From Acidisarcina polymorpha (lineage in GTDB: Bacteria > Acidobacteriota > Terriglobia > Terriglobales > Acidobacteriaceae), in contig NZ_CP030840.1 of the NCBI RefSeq assembly GCF_003330725.1, positions 186,001 to 250,000 of the forward strand: a stretch of DNA of 64,000 nucleotides. Direction: 5' to 3'. Every line of letters begins with the position of its first letter. Position 1 is the stretch's first letter. Below are positions 1 through 8,163 of this stretch, piece after piece. Position numbers and translations under genes: made by a program. Under the pieces are notes generated by a model. The model saw nothing but the letters and a program-made list of their open reading frames with translations. It ran no database searches and was not told the DNA's origin.

Positions 1-1
1 T

Positions 2-529
2 GAGCCCATCCGCTTGGACGATGTTGTAATCGTTGAAGGCGAATGGGGGAAGATCGAAGAAATTACGACCACCTACGTGGTAGTCAAAATATGGGATCTG
101 CGACGACTGGTCGTGCCTCTCACTTATTTCATCGAGAAGCCTTTTCAGAATTGGACGAGGCAGAGTTCAAACCTGCTGGGCACAGCCTTCCTCTACGTGG
201 ACTACTCCGTGCCGGTGGAGGCCTTGCGCCAGGAGTTTACCCGGGTGCTCGAAGCCTCGAAGCAATGGGACCGCGCGGTCAATGCTCTCCAGGTAACTGA
301 CGTTTGTCAGGGAACATTGCAGATTCGTTGTCTTGCGAGCTCGGCAAACGCGAGCGACCTCTTCGACCTCCGCTGCATCATCCGCGAAGAGATGATCGGG
401 TTTATCCAGAAAAACTACCCCGACGCGTTTCCACGTACGCGCTTTGCTGCGGTTGGTGAGAGCGATCCGTTCTCATCACGAGACAGGGCGCGAGACCGTG
501 ATGAGCCGCTTCTCGCGCTCCCGCGTTAA
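2..529 (+). CDS. MscS-family mechanosensitive channel, C-terminal part (5' truncated by window edge)
   Basis: The reading frame is open from base 2 and starts outside the window. What is visible is the end of the MscS beta domain (EPIRLDDVVIVEGEWGKIEEI, then the conserved VPLTYFIEKPFQNWTR stretch) followed by the alpha/beta C-terminal domain and a charged tail rich in Arg and Asp. In the family the beta domain forms the cytoplasmic vestibule below the pore, and the channel releases solutes on hypo-osmotic shock. The pore-lining helix TM3 is not in the window, so gating type cannot be judged. The TTG at 14 is only an internal codon, not a credible start. It converges on egtD. Family assignment is firm; the subtype is open. 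Confidence 0.85.
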   Translation, partial: EPIRLDDVVIVEGEWGKIEEITTTYVVVKIWDLRRLVVPLTYFIEKPFQNWTRQSSNLLGTAFLYVDYSVPVEALRQEFTRVLEASKQWDRAVNALQVTDVCQGTLQIRCLASSANASDLFDLRCIIREEMIGFIQKNYPDAFPRTRFAAVGESDPFSSRDRARDRDEPLLALPR

Positions 530-588
530 ACTCTCCCACAGAGTGGAGCTGGCGGAGAAGCTGCAACGTCATCCACCGAGCTCTCTCT

Positions 589-1620
589 TTAAACGGCTAC
601 GGCTAGGTATTCACCAAACCAGCCCAGGTCGTCCTTCCACTGCTTGGCTACCGAGAATCCAGCTCGATGGAGGAGCGACTCGACTTGTTGATCGGTGAAT
701 TTATGGCTGTTTTCGGTGTGAATGGTCTCAGCTCTGGCCAAACGTACTTGTAAGTCGAGAGCAGGAATAAAGACGATCTGGGTGATTAAGCTCTCAAGAT
801 GCATCTCGATTCGCGATAGTTCCTCATTCCATTTGGCTCGATGGCGGAAGAGTTGCAGGTTAAAATTACTTCCTAATTCGCGGTTGATGCGGGTTAGGAC
901 ATTCTTGTTGAATGCCGCCGTCACACCTGCGGCATCATCATAGGCGCGCAATAAAATCTGGCGATCCTTGACCAGGTCCGCACCGAGCAGCAGCGAGTCG
1001 CCAGGAATGAGCTGAGCACGCACGTCCCGAAGAATCTGCAATGCGTGCGGCAGCTCAAAGTTGCCGATGCTTGACCCGATATAAAGGAACATGCGCCGTT
1101 CACCGGACTTGCGGTGGTTGAGCTGGCCGGCGACATTGCTTAAGCCATCGGTGTAGTCGGAAACGATCGGCTCCACGGTTAGACCAGTAATCGCCGCTTC
1201 GAGACGCTGCTTTGCTTCCTCTAACGCAGACTTCGAAACATCCAGAGCGCGATAGGTGATACTTCCCTGGCGGCGGATAGCTGCTTCTAGCAACAGGCCC
1301 GTCTTTGAACCGCTGCCGGCCCCTAGTTCATAAATCGTCAGGTCCCCTGAACCGGCGCCGGCGATGATCTCATCCGCGTGGGATGTGAGGATCTCGCGTT
1401 CGGCGCGAGTGACGTAATATTCCGGAAGTTCGGTGATGGCTTCAAAGAGTCTGGAGCCCTCATCGTCATAGAAAAGCCAGGGGCTCAAAGAACGAGGGCG
1501 CCCCGAAAGACCGCGAAGCACTTCAGCGCCGATCGGGCTCTGGGCTGCCTCTGACAGGGATGGTAGTGGGGTGAATGCATGCATGATTTTTGAGAGGGAA
1601 GAAATCCCCGGGTTCTCCAA
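589..1620 (-). CDS. egtD: L-histidine N-alpha-methyltransferase EgtD (ergothioneine biosynthesis)
   Basis: Predicted to transfer three methyl groups from S-adenosylmethionine to the alpha-amino group of histidine, giving hercynine, the first step of ergothioneine synthesis; cytoplasmic. The 343-residue product has the EgtD N-terminal signature SPWLFYDDEGSRLFEAI, then LPEYYVTRAEREIL, the SAM-binding loop YELGAGSGSKT and the motif LYIGSSIGNFE; length is normal for the family. It lies 8 nt after the egtB stop on the same strand, so the two are almost surely one transcript with coupled translation. The open frame begins at a TTG (1620); an ATG at 1584 gives MHAFTPLP and is an equally credible start, since neither has a strong ribosome site. 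No egtA, egtC or egtE is adjacent. Confidence 0.93.
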   Translation of the reverse strand: MENPGISSLSKIMHAFTPLPSLSEAAQSPIGAEVLRGLSGRPRSLSPWLFYDDEGSRLFEAITELPEYYVTRAEREILTSHADEIIAGAGSGDLTIYELGAGSGSKTGLLLEAAIRRQGSITYRALDVSKSALEEAKQRLEAAITGLTVEPIVSDYTDGLSNVAGQLNHRKSGERRMFLYIGSSIGNFELPHALQILRDVRAQLIPGDSLLLGADLVKDRQILLRAYDDAAGVTAAFNKNVLTRINRELGSNFNLQLFRHRAKWNEELSRIEMHLESLITQIVFIPALDLQVRLARAETIHTENSHKFTDQQVESLLHRAGFSVAKQWKDDLGWFGEYLAVAV

Positions 1621-1628
1621 ATTACCAA

Positions 1629-2924
1629 TTACCGATTAGCCAGCCGAAAACCGGAGAACTGCCACCGCGTCGAAGCGGGAAAGAAGTTCCGGTAGCTGGC
1701 GCGAATATGGCTCGCGGGCGTCACAATAGATCCTCCGCGCAAGACCATCTGATTGCTCATGAATTTCCCGTTATATTCGCCTAGCGCCCCTGATAAGGGT
1801 CGATAGCCGGGGTAGCCGACATAGGGGCTGCGGGTCCACTCCCATACATCCCCAAACATCTGATTCATGGTTGCGGCATTAGGCTTCCCCCCGGACGCGA
1901 TTGTGGATGAAATTTCACAAGCAGAGGGATGGAGTCTTCCACTCTCGAGCAGATTCCCCTCAACTTGCAGCCGGGAGGCAGCGATCTCCCATTCACCCTC
2001 GGTCGGCAGTCGCTTGCCCGCCCAGTTGGCGAAGGCATCTGCCTCGAAGTAACTCACATGACAGACGGGCGTGCCGGCAAGGTCGCTCAACGGCATTTCG
2101 CCATGGAGCGTAAAGACACTCCATTCTCCGGATTGATCGCGGTGCCAATAGAGCGGCGCGCGCCAATTCTGCGCTTGGATCGTGTCCCATCCTTCGGAGA
2201 GCCAGAGTTCGGGCCGCTCATATCCGCCGCAATTCATGAAATCGAGAAACTCAGCGCAGGTAACCGGACGAGAGGCTAGTTGAAATGGCTCGAAGTATTG
2301 CTTATGCCGGGGGGATTCATTGTCGAAGGCGAAACCGTCCCCGGTATGCCCAATCTCGTGAACTCCCCCTGGGTATTCAACCCACTGCATCGCAGCCGCC
2401 GGACCGCTTGCCGGCAACCGGGAATCGAGGTAAGCCGGGTGGAGAGGGTTTGTCCAGAATGCGTGTTTGATGTCGGTTGCCAGCAACTCCGCGTGTTGCT
2501 GCTCATGGTGTAAGCCAAGGACCAGGCGCTCCTGCGCCTCCGCAGGCATTCCGGATTCGAAGAGGCGCTCCATCGATGCTTCAACGTGCCGCCGGTAGTC
2601 GAGAATCGCCTCCAGTCCCGGACGAGAGAAGGAAGCCCGAAGCTTCTTCTCGGGATGATCGGAGATCGAGTTGTAGTAGCTGTTAAGAAGCCAGAGGAAA
2701 TCGGGGTGGTATTCCTGATACCCCGGGAGAAACTCCCGCAGGATAAACGTCTCGAAGAACCAGGTGGTGTGCGCCAGGTGCCATTTTGCGGGACTGGCTT
2801 CCGGACAGGATTGCACCATCATGTCTTCCGCAGTCAGCGGCGCACAGAGTTCGAGGCTCTGCTGCCGCACATTACAGAATTGTTGGGAAAGGGTTGTTTG
2901 GATTGAAATTTGCTTGGGAGTCAT
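1629..2924 (-). CDS. egtB: Hercynine oxygenase / sulfoxide synthase EgtB
   Basis: Non-haem iron enzyme that joins hercynine to a thiol (gamma-glutamyl-cysteine or cysteine) with O2 to form the sulfoxide precursor of ergothioneine. The 431-residue protein has an N-terminal DinB-like helical domain carrying the iron ligands (WHLAHTTWFFE near residue 49 and the HEQQH triad near 140) and a C-terminal formylglycine-generating-enzyme-like domain (EYPGGVHEIGHTG, RLPTEGEWE, GDVWEWTRSPY, and the terminal FFPASTRWQFSGFRLA). Length is typical. It is the promoter-proximal gene of egtB-egtD, starting at an ATG preceded by purine-poor sequence. The thiol donor preference of this subtype cannot be read safely from the sequence. 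Confidence 0.93.
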   Translation of the reverse strand: MTPKQISIQTTLSQQFCNVRQQSLELCAPLTAEDMMVQSCPEASPAKWHLAHTTWFFETFILREFLPGYQEYHPDFLWLLNSYYNSISDHPEKKLRASFSRPGLEAILDYRRHVEASMERLFESGMPAEAQERLVLGLHHEQQHAELLATDIKHAFWTNPLHPAYLDSRLPASGPAAAMQWVEYPGGVHEIGHTGDGFAFDNESPRHKQYFEPFQLASRPVTCAEFLDFMNCGGYERPELWLSEGWDTIQAQNWRAPLYWHRDQSGEWSVFTLHGEMPLSDLAGTPVCHVSYFEADAFANWAGKRLPTEGEWEIAASRLQVEGNLLESGRLHPSACEISSTIASGGKPNAATMNQMFGDVWEWTRSPYVGYPGYRPLSGALGEYNGKFMSNQMVLRGGSIVTPASHIRASYRNFFPASTRWQFSGFRLANR

Positions 2925-3105
2925 GGATGAGGCGTCCTCCTCTACTTAGAGCATGTTTTTCATCGTATGTTGCCTTTCACTCCTCATCAATTCAAATGGT
3001 TTAAGGAGTGGCAGTGTTTATGCGGCAGCGGATTCCATGAGATTGTTTCAGCAGCGATTTGGATTCGCGAATTCTTGATTTAAGAGTCTGATTGATGTCG
3101 CCTGA

Positions 3106-3822
3106 TCACATCTTGTTGAGGAGCTTGGCTAATCCGAAGGCCGCGCCTGCGGCCACCCCTCCGATAAGCGTGGTTTGAAAGGCGCTCTTCCATGCGCCAG
3201 CCCCCGTGAGCCGGCCCTTGACCGCGCCAAAGGTGAAAAGTGCGACCAAGGTGACCCCCACCGAGACGACCAGCGCTTTGGATGCCTGCCCCATCAAGAT
3301 ATAGGGCAGCAGCGGCACAAAGCCGCCGGCGATGTAGGACAAAGCGATAGTAAGCGCGCTTTGCCGGGCCCGTCCTTTCTCCTGCTCTTCGAGGCCAAGT
3401 TCAAAGCGCATCATGAAGTCGACCCACGCCGTCGGATTTCGCTTCAGGGCTTCAAGCACGGAAGCGCTTTCCGAACGCTCCACTCCATATTCCTCAAAGA
3501 TCTCGTAAATCTCTTCTTCCTCGTCGCGGGTCCGTTCGACGATTTCGCGTTCCTCGCGCGTTCGCTCGCTCGCGTAGTGTTCCGCATCGCCCTGAGCTGC
3601 GAGATACCCGCCCAACCCCATGGCGATCGAACCAGCGGCGATCTCCGCCATGCCGGCAAGAACGATCAGATGGGTGGAGCTGACTGCTCCCGAGAGCCCG
3701 GCCGCGAGTGCGAAGGGCACCGTCAACCCATCGGACATCCCGATGACCACGTCGCGGACCAACTCTCCCGATTGAAAGTGTTTTTCGTCGTGACCGGCGA
3801 TCGCCCGATTGGTGTCATGCAT
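3106..3822 (-). CDS. VIT1/CCC1-family metal ion transporter
   Basis: Membrane protein of 238 residues related to the vacuolar iron/manganese transporters of plants and yeast. The frame shows the family N-terminus SGELVRDVVIGMSDGLTVPF, where the Asp and Met are part of the conserved transport path, a second helix ending in EIAAGSIAMGLGGYLAAQ, a highly charged cytosolic helical segment (residues about 80-125, many Glu and Arg) that binds metal in the family, and three C-terminal hydrophobic helices. Five transmembrane segments are expected. It is likely to move Fe2+ or Mn2+ out of the cytosol; the substrate is inferred. It stands alone, divergent from the DUF5666 gene. Confidence 0.88.
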   Translation of the reverse strand: MHDTNRAIAGHDEKHFQSGELVRDVVIGMSDGLTVPFALAAGLSGAVSSTHLIVLAGMAEIAAGSIAMGLGGYLAAQGDAEHYASERTREEREIVERTRDEEEEIYEIFEEYGVERSESASVLEALKRNPTAWVDFMMRFELGLEEQEKGRARQSALTIALSYIAGGFVPLLPYILMGQASKALVVSVGVTLVALFTFGAVKGRLTGAGAWKSAFQTTLIGGVAAGAAFGLAKLLNKM

Positions 3823-4043
3823 GGAGGGGAGTCTAATTGAAGGTGGCGGCTAACTCCAAAATCCGAAGCCAGGAGTGATTTGGGCCGGGCAATATTGATG
3901 GGGAGAGACCTCCGGACGAGTAGGCCTCTCCTCGAATGAGGTAACTCGTCTCCGGATCCGCGATCTGCTGCGTCTTACCCCTCCAGCGCCCCGTCTATCC
4001 CTTCGAAATGCAAGCGCAATCTTCACATCTGCGAGCTTTTTCA

Positions 4044-4730
4044 ATGGCCAAGTGCCTCCTTCTGCTGTTGGCGATGCTTGCGACCATTACCAGCCCGATC
4101 TATTCCCAGGAGGGTCCCCCACAGGGTGGTCCCGGAGGCGGAATGGTAGGGATGCTGGGCGGACGTGGTCTGCATGGAACGGTGACTGCTATCTCCGGCA
4201 CAACTATCACCCTCAAGACAGACGAGGGGGAGAGCTATCAGGTCTTCACAAGTGCCAACAGCCACATCATGAAAGAGCGGCAGCCGATCAAGTTGAACGA
4301 TATCCACACTGGAGATTCTCTGGTTGCGGGCGGTGAGGTCGACGCCAAGGCCAAGACGGTCGGCGCGGTCTTTGTGGCTGTCTTGACTGCCGAACAAGCT
4401 GCACAAGCAAAGAAAATGCGCGAGGATTTCGGCAAGACCTGGACGGCCGGCGAGGTGACCTCCATCAAAGACACGACTATCACGCTAAAGCGATTGGATG
4501 GAGCGACTCAGGCAGTTTCAGTTGATGAAAATACTTCCTTCAAAAAACGTCACGACAGCATCACACTAGCGGATATCCAGGTGGGAGATCGGCTCGGCGC
4601 TCAGGGAGCCGTTAAAGATGGAACATTCGTCGCTACGTCGGTGAATGTCAGAGGAGGAGAGGCCGGAGGCGAAGACCGCGGCCAAAGCAACCGGCAAGGG
4701 CCGGCTGGAGCTCCCCCACCGAATCCGTAA
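4044..4730 (+). CDS. Secreted DUF5666-type protein with two repeats
   Basis: About 228 residues. A hydrophobic signal peptide (residues 1-22 from the ATG at 4044, which I prefer to the upstream ATG at 4008 because it starts the signal directly) is followed by a Gly/Pro-rich stretch and two similar beta-rich units: HGTVTAISGTTITLKTDEG near residue 43 and GEVTSIKDTTITLKRLDG near 140, each followed by an 'L.DIH/Q.GD.L.A.G' segment. This is the repeat pattern of DUF5666, small OB-like modules of unknown function in exported proteins. It is the first gene of a run with the Oar-like receptor (57 nt gap) and the VWFA protein, suggesting a shared envelope role. The tail is disordered and Pro-rich. 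Confidence 0.7.
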   Translation: MAKCLLLLLAMLATITSPIYSQEGPPQGGPGGGMVGMLGGRGLHGTVTAISGTTITLKTDEGESYQVFTSANSHIMKERQPIKLNDIHTGDSLVAGGEVDAKAKTVGAVFVAVLTAEQAAQAKKMREDFGKTWTAGEVTSIKDTTITLKRLDGATQAVSVDENTSFKKRHDSITLADIQVGDRLGAQGAVKDGTFVATSVNVRGGEAGGEDRGQSNRQGPAGAPPPNP

Positions 4731-4786
4731 GTTTTCCATTTGCCGGCCACGTTGCAAGGCCTTTCGCCACAAATTTTGGATCCATT

Positions 4787-7700
4787 ATGAGCTTCCGCGG
4801 ACAATTCGCCGGCTGGTTTGGACTGGTGTCCCTTGTGATTGTCACAACAAGCAACGTTGTATCTCTGACGCAGGCGCAGACTACTCAATCGATTACCCAA
4901 CCAGCATCTCCAACTCCGCCGGCTGCGACCGTCGCCGGTGGGACGATTCACGGATCGGTGAAGGCCGGCACGATCCCTTTACCTGGAGTGGGCATCACCG
5001 CAACCAACACCCTTACCGGCAAGAAATTCGCCACCACGACGGACGTCGCCGGCGCTTATTTGATGACCATCCCGCAAAATGGCCGGTACGTAATCCGGGC
5101 GGAGCTTGCGGCTTTTGCTACGGCGACCAAAGAAGCGCTGTTGAACGCCACCAGCAGGGACCAACAGGCAGACTTCGGCCTGACACTGGCCTCCCGCGCC
5201 GCCCAGCAAGATCAGCGCGAACAAGCTGCAACCCGCCAACTTGGCGCCGGAGGCGCTCAGACCCTATCTCTCCTCGGCGCGGTCGCGGATGCGCTGCAAG
5301 TGGGAGGCGGAGGCAATGCCGGCGCATCCTTACCGTCCATCTCGGGCAACTCCGACTTTTCAGGAGATTCAGTAGCCGTCACCGGTCAGACGGGGACGAC
5401 CAATCTATTCGCCGGGATGGGTGACCAGATCCGGCAAGGATTCGAGAACGAGCAGCAGCTTCAGGGACTCTCCCAGGTTCCGGGACAAACGGCAAGCACG
5501 GGCGCTGGATTGTTTGGGGGCGGCCCAGGAGGCGGTTTCGGCGGACCCGGGGGCGGTGGCGGCGGTCGCGGTGGACGCGGCGGTGGCTTTGGCAACTTCC
5601 GCAACTTCAAGCCCAATCAACCGCATGGCGCCATATTCTGGAACGGCGGCGATTCGGCACTGAATGCCCAGCCCTTTGCCGTCCGCGGCCAACAGACCCA
5701 GAATCCTGGTTACAGCACCAACCACTACGGCATCACCCTGGCCGGCGAACCATTCATCCCCAAGCTCACCAAGCCGAGCAGCAAGGATTTTGTCTTCCTG
5801 ACTCTTTCCGGTCAGCGGACGAGCTCGCCATTTAACGAATACGCGACCGTGCCGACGGCCTTGGAGCGGACAGGAAATTTTTCGCAACTCGTTGGCATCA
5901 ATGGAGCATTGGTGCCGATCTACAATCCAACGACCGGCCTGCAATATCCGAACAACACCATCGATACTCCATTGAGCCCACAGGCGAGCGCGTTGCTGCA
6001 GTACTTGCCTGCGCCGAACCTCCCCGGGACTACCCAGAACTATCGCCTTTTGACCACCCAGGGGTCAAATACCGACGTGCTGGGCGTTCGCTATAACCAT
6101 AGTTTTGGAGCGTCGACTGGCAATGCTCCCTCGTTCCTCAGACAGTTCATTAACACTGGCAACGGCCTGAACCAGAGCCTCAATGTAAATTTCAACCTGA
6201 GCCATGCGGCCACTGACGAGGTCAATATATTCCCCGATTTAGGTGGGAAAGAGCAGACGCACAGTTACTCTGCCACCGTGGGCTACTCGATCGGCAAAGG
6301 CAAGCTAACCAACAACATCAGCTTCAGTTGGAACTACAATGATTCAGAGTTAAGGAACTTCTTCACCAATACTCAAGACGTCGCCACCCAGACCGGCATC
6401 CTCGGCTCCGGCGGGAGCTCAGCGCTGAATCCGAACCCATTGAATTGGGGTCTGCCAAGCCTGGTCTTTAACCAGTTCAACGGCCTGAATCAAACCCAGC
6501 CCAACTTCCGCCTTACTCAAAGTTTTGGGCTTTCGGAGTCGAGTTCCTGGCGTCGGGGAAAAAATAATGTTCGTTTCGGCGGAGACGTTCATCGCGTCGA
6601 CCTCAACCTGATCGGCGGAACGAACTCGACTGGCACCTTCTACTTCACCGGCTTTGCGACTCAACAGCCGGGCAGCCAATCGGGCAGCCAGGTGGCCCTA
6701 TCCGGATCTTCGTTTGCAGACTTCCTGCTCGGCCTCCCGCAGGAATCGACGATCCAGTCGCCTCAGCAAAAGGCTTACATGCGTCAGGACACCTGGGACT
6801 TATTTGTTCAGGATGACTGGCGCGCTCTTCCCAACCTCACAATCCTCGCCGGTCTCCGCTATGAGTACTTTTCCCCGTATTCCGAGAAGGACGACCGGCT
6901 GGCGACCCTTGATTACAATTCGGCATTCACTGAGGTGCAGCGGGTGCTCCCGAATGGTATCGGGCCGATCTCCGGACAGCGATATCCGCATTCCCTGATT
7001 TATCCGGAGCGCAACAACTTCTCGCCGCGTCTGGGTCTCGCATGGAGACCGTTCAGAGACACCGTGGTTCGCGCTGGTTACGGCATCAACTACACCGTCG
7101 CCCAATATGGCAATTTCATCCAGGACCTTGCCTATCAGCCGCCGTTCGCGAACGTACAGACTAACGAAGTGACCTCCGGCGCGGCGATCTCCTTGGCCAA
7201 TGGCTTCTCCGGCAGCCAAGCGGCAGCGAATTACGCAGTCAATAAGAACTATCGATTGCCTTACGTACAAGTCTGGAATCTGGATATCCAGCGCAGCTTG
7301 CCGCTGGCGATCGTGCTGAATGTCGGCTATAACGGCGCCAAAGGGACTCGCCTCGACGTCTTGAGTGCGCCCGGAATCTACAATAACGCGCCCGCAAGCG
7401 GCGTTTTCTTCGACTTCGAGGACTCTGTGGCGTTCTCAAACTTCAACGCTCTCGCAGTTCGCGCAAACAAGCGTCTCCAGAACGGCATCTCGCTGCAGAT
7501 GACCTACACGTATTCCCATTCGATCGATGATGCCTCGTCCGTGGGTGCGGCCTCTCCGAAGCCCGCGCAGAACTGGCAAAATATCCTCGCCGAAGAGAGC
7601 AATTCCAGCTTTGACATCCGACACCAGGCCAAAGGAAGTTTCTTGTATGAACTCCCCTTCGGCCCAGACAAACACTATTTGAGCAATGGAAATTGGGCTT

Positions 7701-8161
7701 CTCATGCGTTTGGAGATTGGTCCATCTCCGGGAGCTACACACTGGCCACCGGATCCCCACTAACGCCGGCTATCTCAGCGTCGATCGCCGATGTCGCCCG
7801 CGGCACGGCCGGTTCGCTGCGTCCGGATCGTGTCGCCGGGGTGTCAATTCGATCTGGCGGGGGCAGCCTTAATCAGTGGTTCAACACCGCTGCCTTTGCG
7901 GCTCCGCCTGGCGACAACTTCGGCAGCGCCTCGCGATATTCAATCCCCGGGCCCGGCACAACCGACGTCAACATGTCGCTTTCGAAGACATTCCAGTTCA
8001 AGGACTCAAAGAGCCTGGAGGTCCGCGGCACCGCCAGCAACGCCTTTAACATCGTCCAATATGCCGGGGTGAATACGCAGTTCGACTCGACCGCCTTCGG
8101 TCAGGTCACCTCCGCTCAATCCATGCGCCAGATCACGTTTCTGGCCAGGTACAGGTTTTAG
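4787..8161 (+). CDS. Oar-like TonB-dependent receptor / outer-membrane beta-barrel protein
   Basis: A 1124-residue outer-membrane protein with a signal peptide (about 1-31), an N-terminal carboxypeptidase-regulatory-like beta sandwich (GGTIHGSVKAGTIPLPGVGI to about residue 125), a low-complexity linker with a run of Gly and Arg (residues about 235-270), and a very long C-terminal barrel ending in the aromatic LARYRF typical of barrel termini. This architecture is the Oar-like type greatly expanded in Acidobacteria. The usual plug motif is hard to see here, unlike in the second receptor at 10.7 kb. Two nucleotides separate its stop from the VWFA gene, so the pair is co-translated. Substrate is unknown: carbohydrate or peptide uptake or adhesion are all possible. 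Confidence 0.85.
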   Translation: MSFRGQFAGWFGLVSLVIVTTSNVVSLTQAQTTQSITQPASPTPPAATVAGGTIHGSVKAGTIPLPGVGITATNTLTGKKFATTTDVAGAYLMTIPQNGRYVIRAELAAFATATKEALLNATSRDQQADFGLTLASRAAQQDQREQAATRQLGAGGAQTLSLLGAVADALQVGGGGNAGASLPSISGNSDFSGDSVAVTGQTGTTNLFAGMGDQIRQGFENEQQLQGLSQVPGQTASTGAGLFGGGPGGGFGGPGGGGGGRGGRGGGFGNFRNFKPNQPHGAIFWNGGDSALNAQPFAVRGQQTQNPGYSTNHYGITLAGEPFIPKLTKPSSKDFVFLTLSGQRTSSPFNEYATVPTALERTGNFSQLVGINGALVPIYNPTTGLQYPNNTIDTPLSPQASALLQYLPAPNLPGTTQNYRLLTTQGSNTDVLGVRYNHSFGASTGNAPSFLRQFINTGNGLNQSLNVNFNLSHAATDEVNIFPDLGGKEQTHSYSATVGYSIGKGKLTNNISFSWNYNDSELRNFFTNTQDVATQTGILGSGGSSALNPNPLNWGLPSLVFNQFNGLNQTQPNFRLTQSFGLSESSSWRRGKNNVRFGGDVHRVDLNLIGGTNSTGTFYFTGFATQQPGSQSGSQVALSGSSFADFLLGLPQESTIQSPQQKAYMRQDTWDLFVQDDWRALPNLTILAGLRYEYFSPYSEKDDRLATLDYNSAFTEVQRVLPNGIGPISGQRYPHSLIYPERNNFSPRLGLAWRPFRDTVVRAGYGINYTVAQYGNFIQDLAYQPPFANVQTNEVTSGAAISLANGFSGSQAAANYAVNKNYRLPYVQVWNLDIQRSLPLAIVLNVGYNGAKGTRLDVLSAPGIYNNAPASGVFFDFEDSVAFSNFNALAVRANKRLQNGISLQMTYTYSHSIDDASSVGAASPKPAQNWQNILAEESNSSFDIRHQAKGSFLYELPFGPDKHYLSNGNWASHAFGDWSISGSYTLATGSPLTPAISASIADVARGTAGSLRPDRVAGVSIRSGGGSLNQWFNTAAFAAPPGDNFGSASRYSIPGPGTTDVNMSLSKTFQFKDSKSLEVRGTASNAFNIVQYAGVNTQFDSTAFGQVTSAQSMRQITFLARYRF

Positions 8162-8163
8162 CG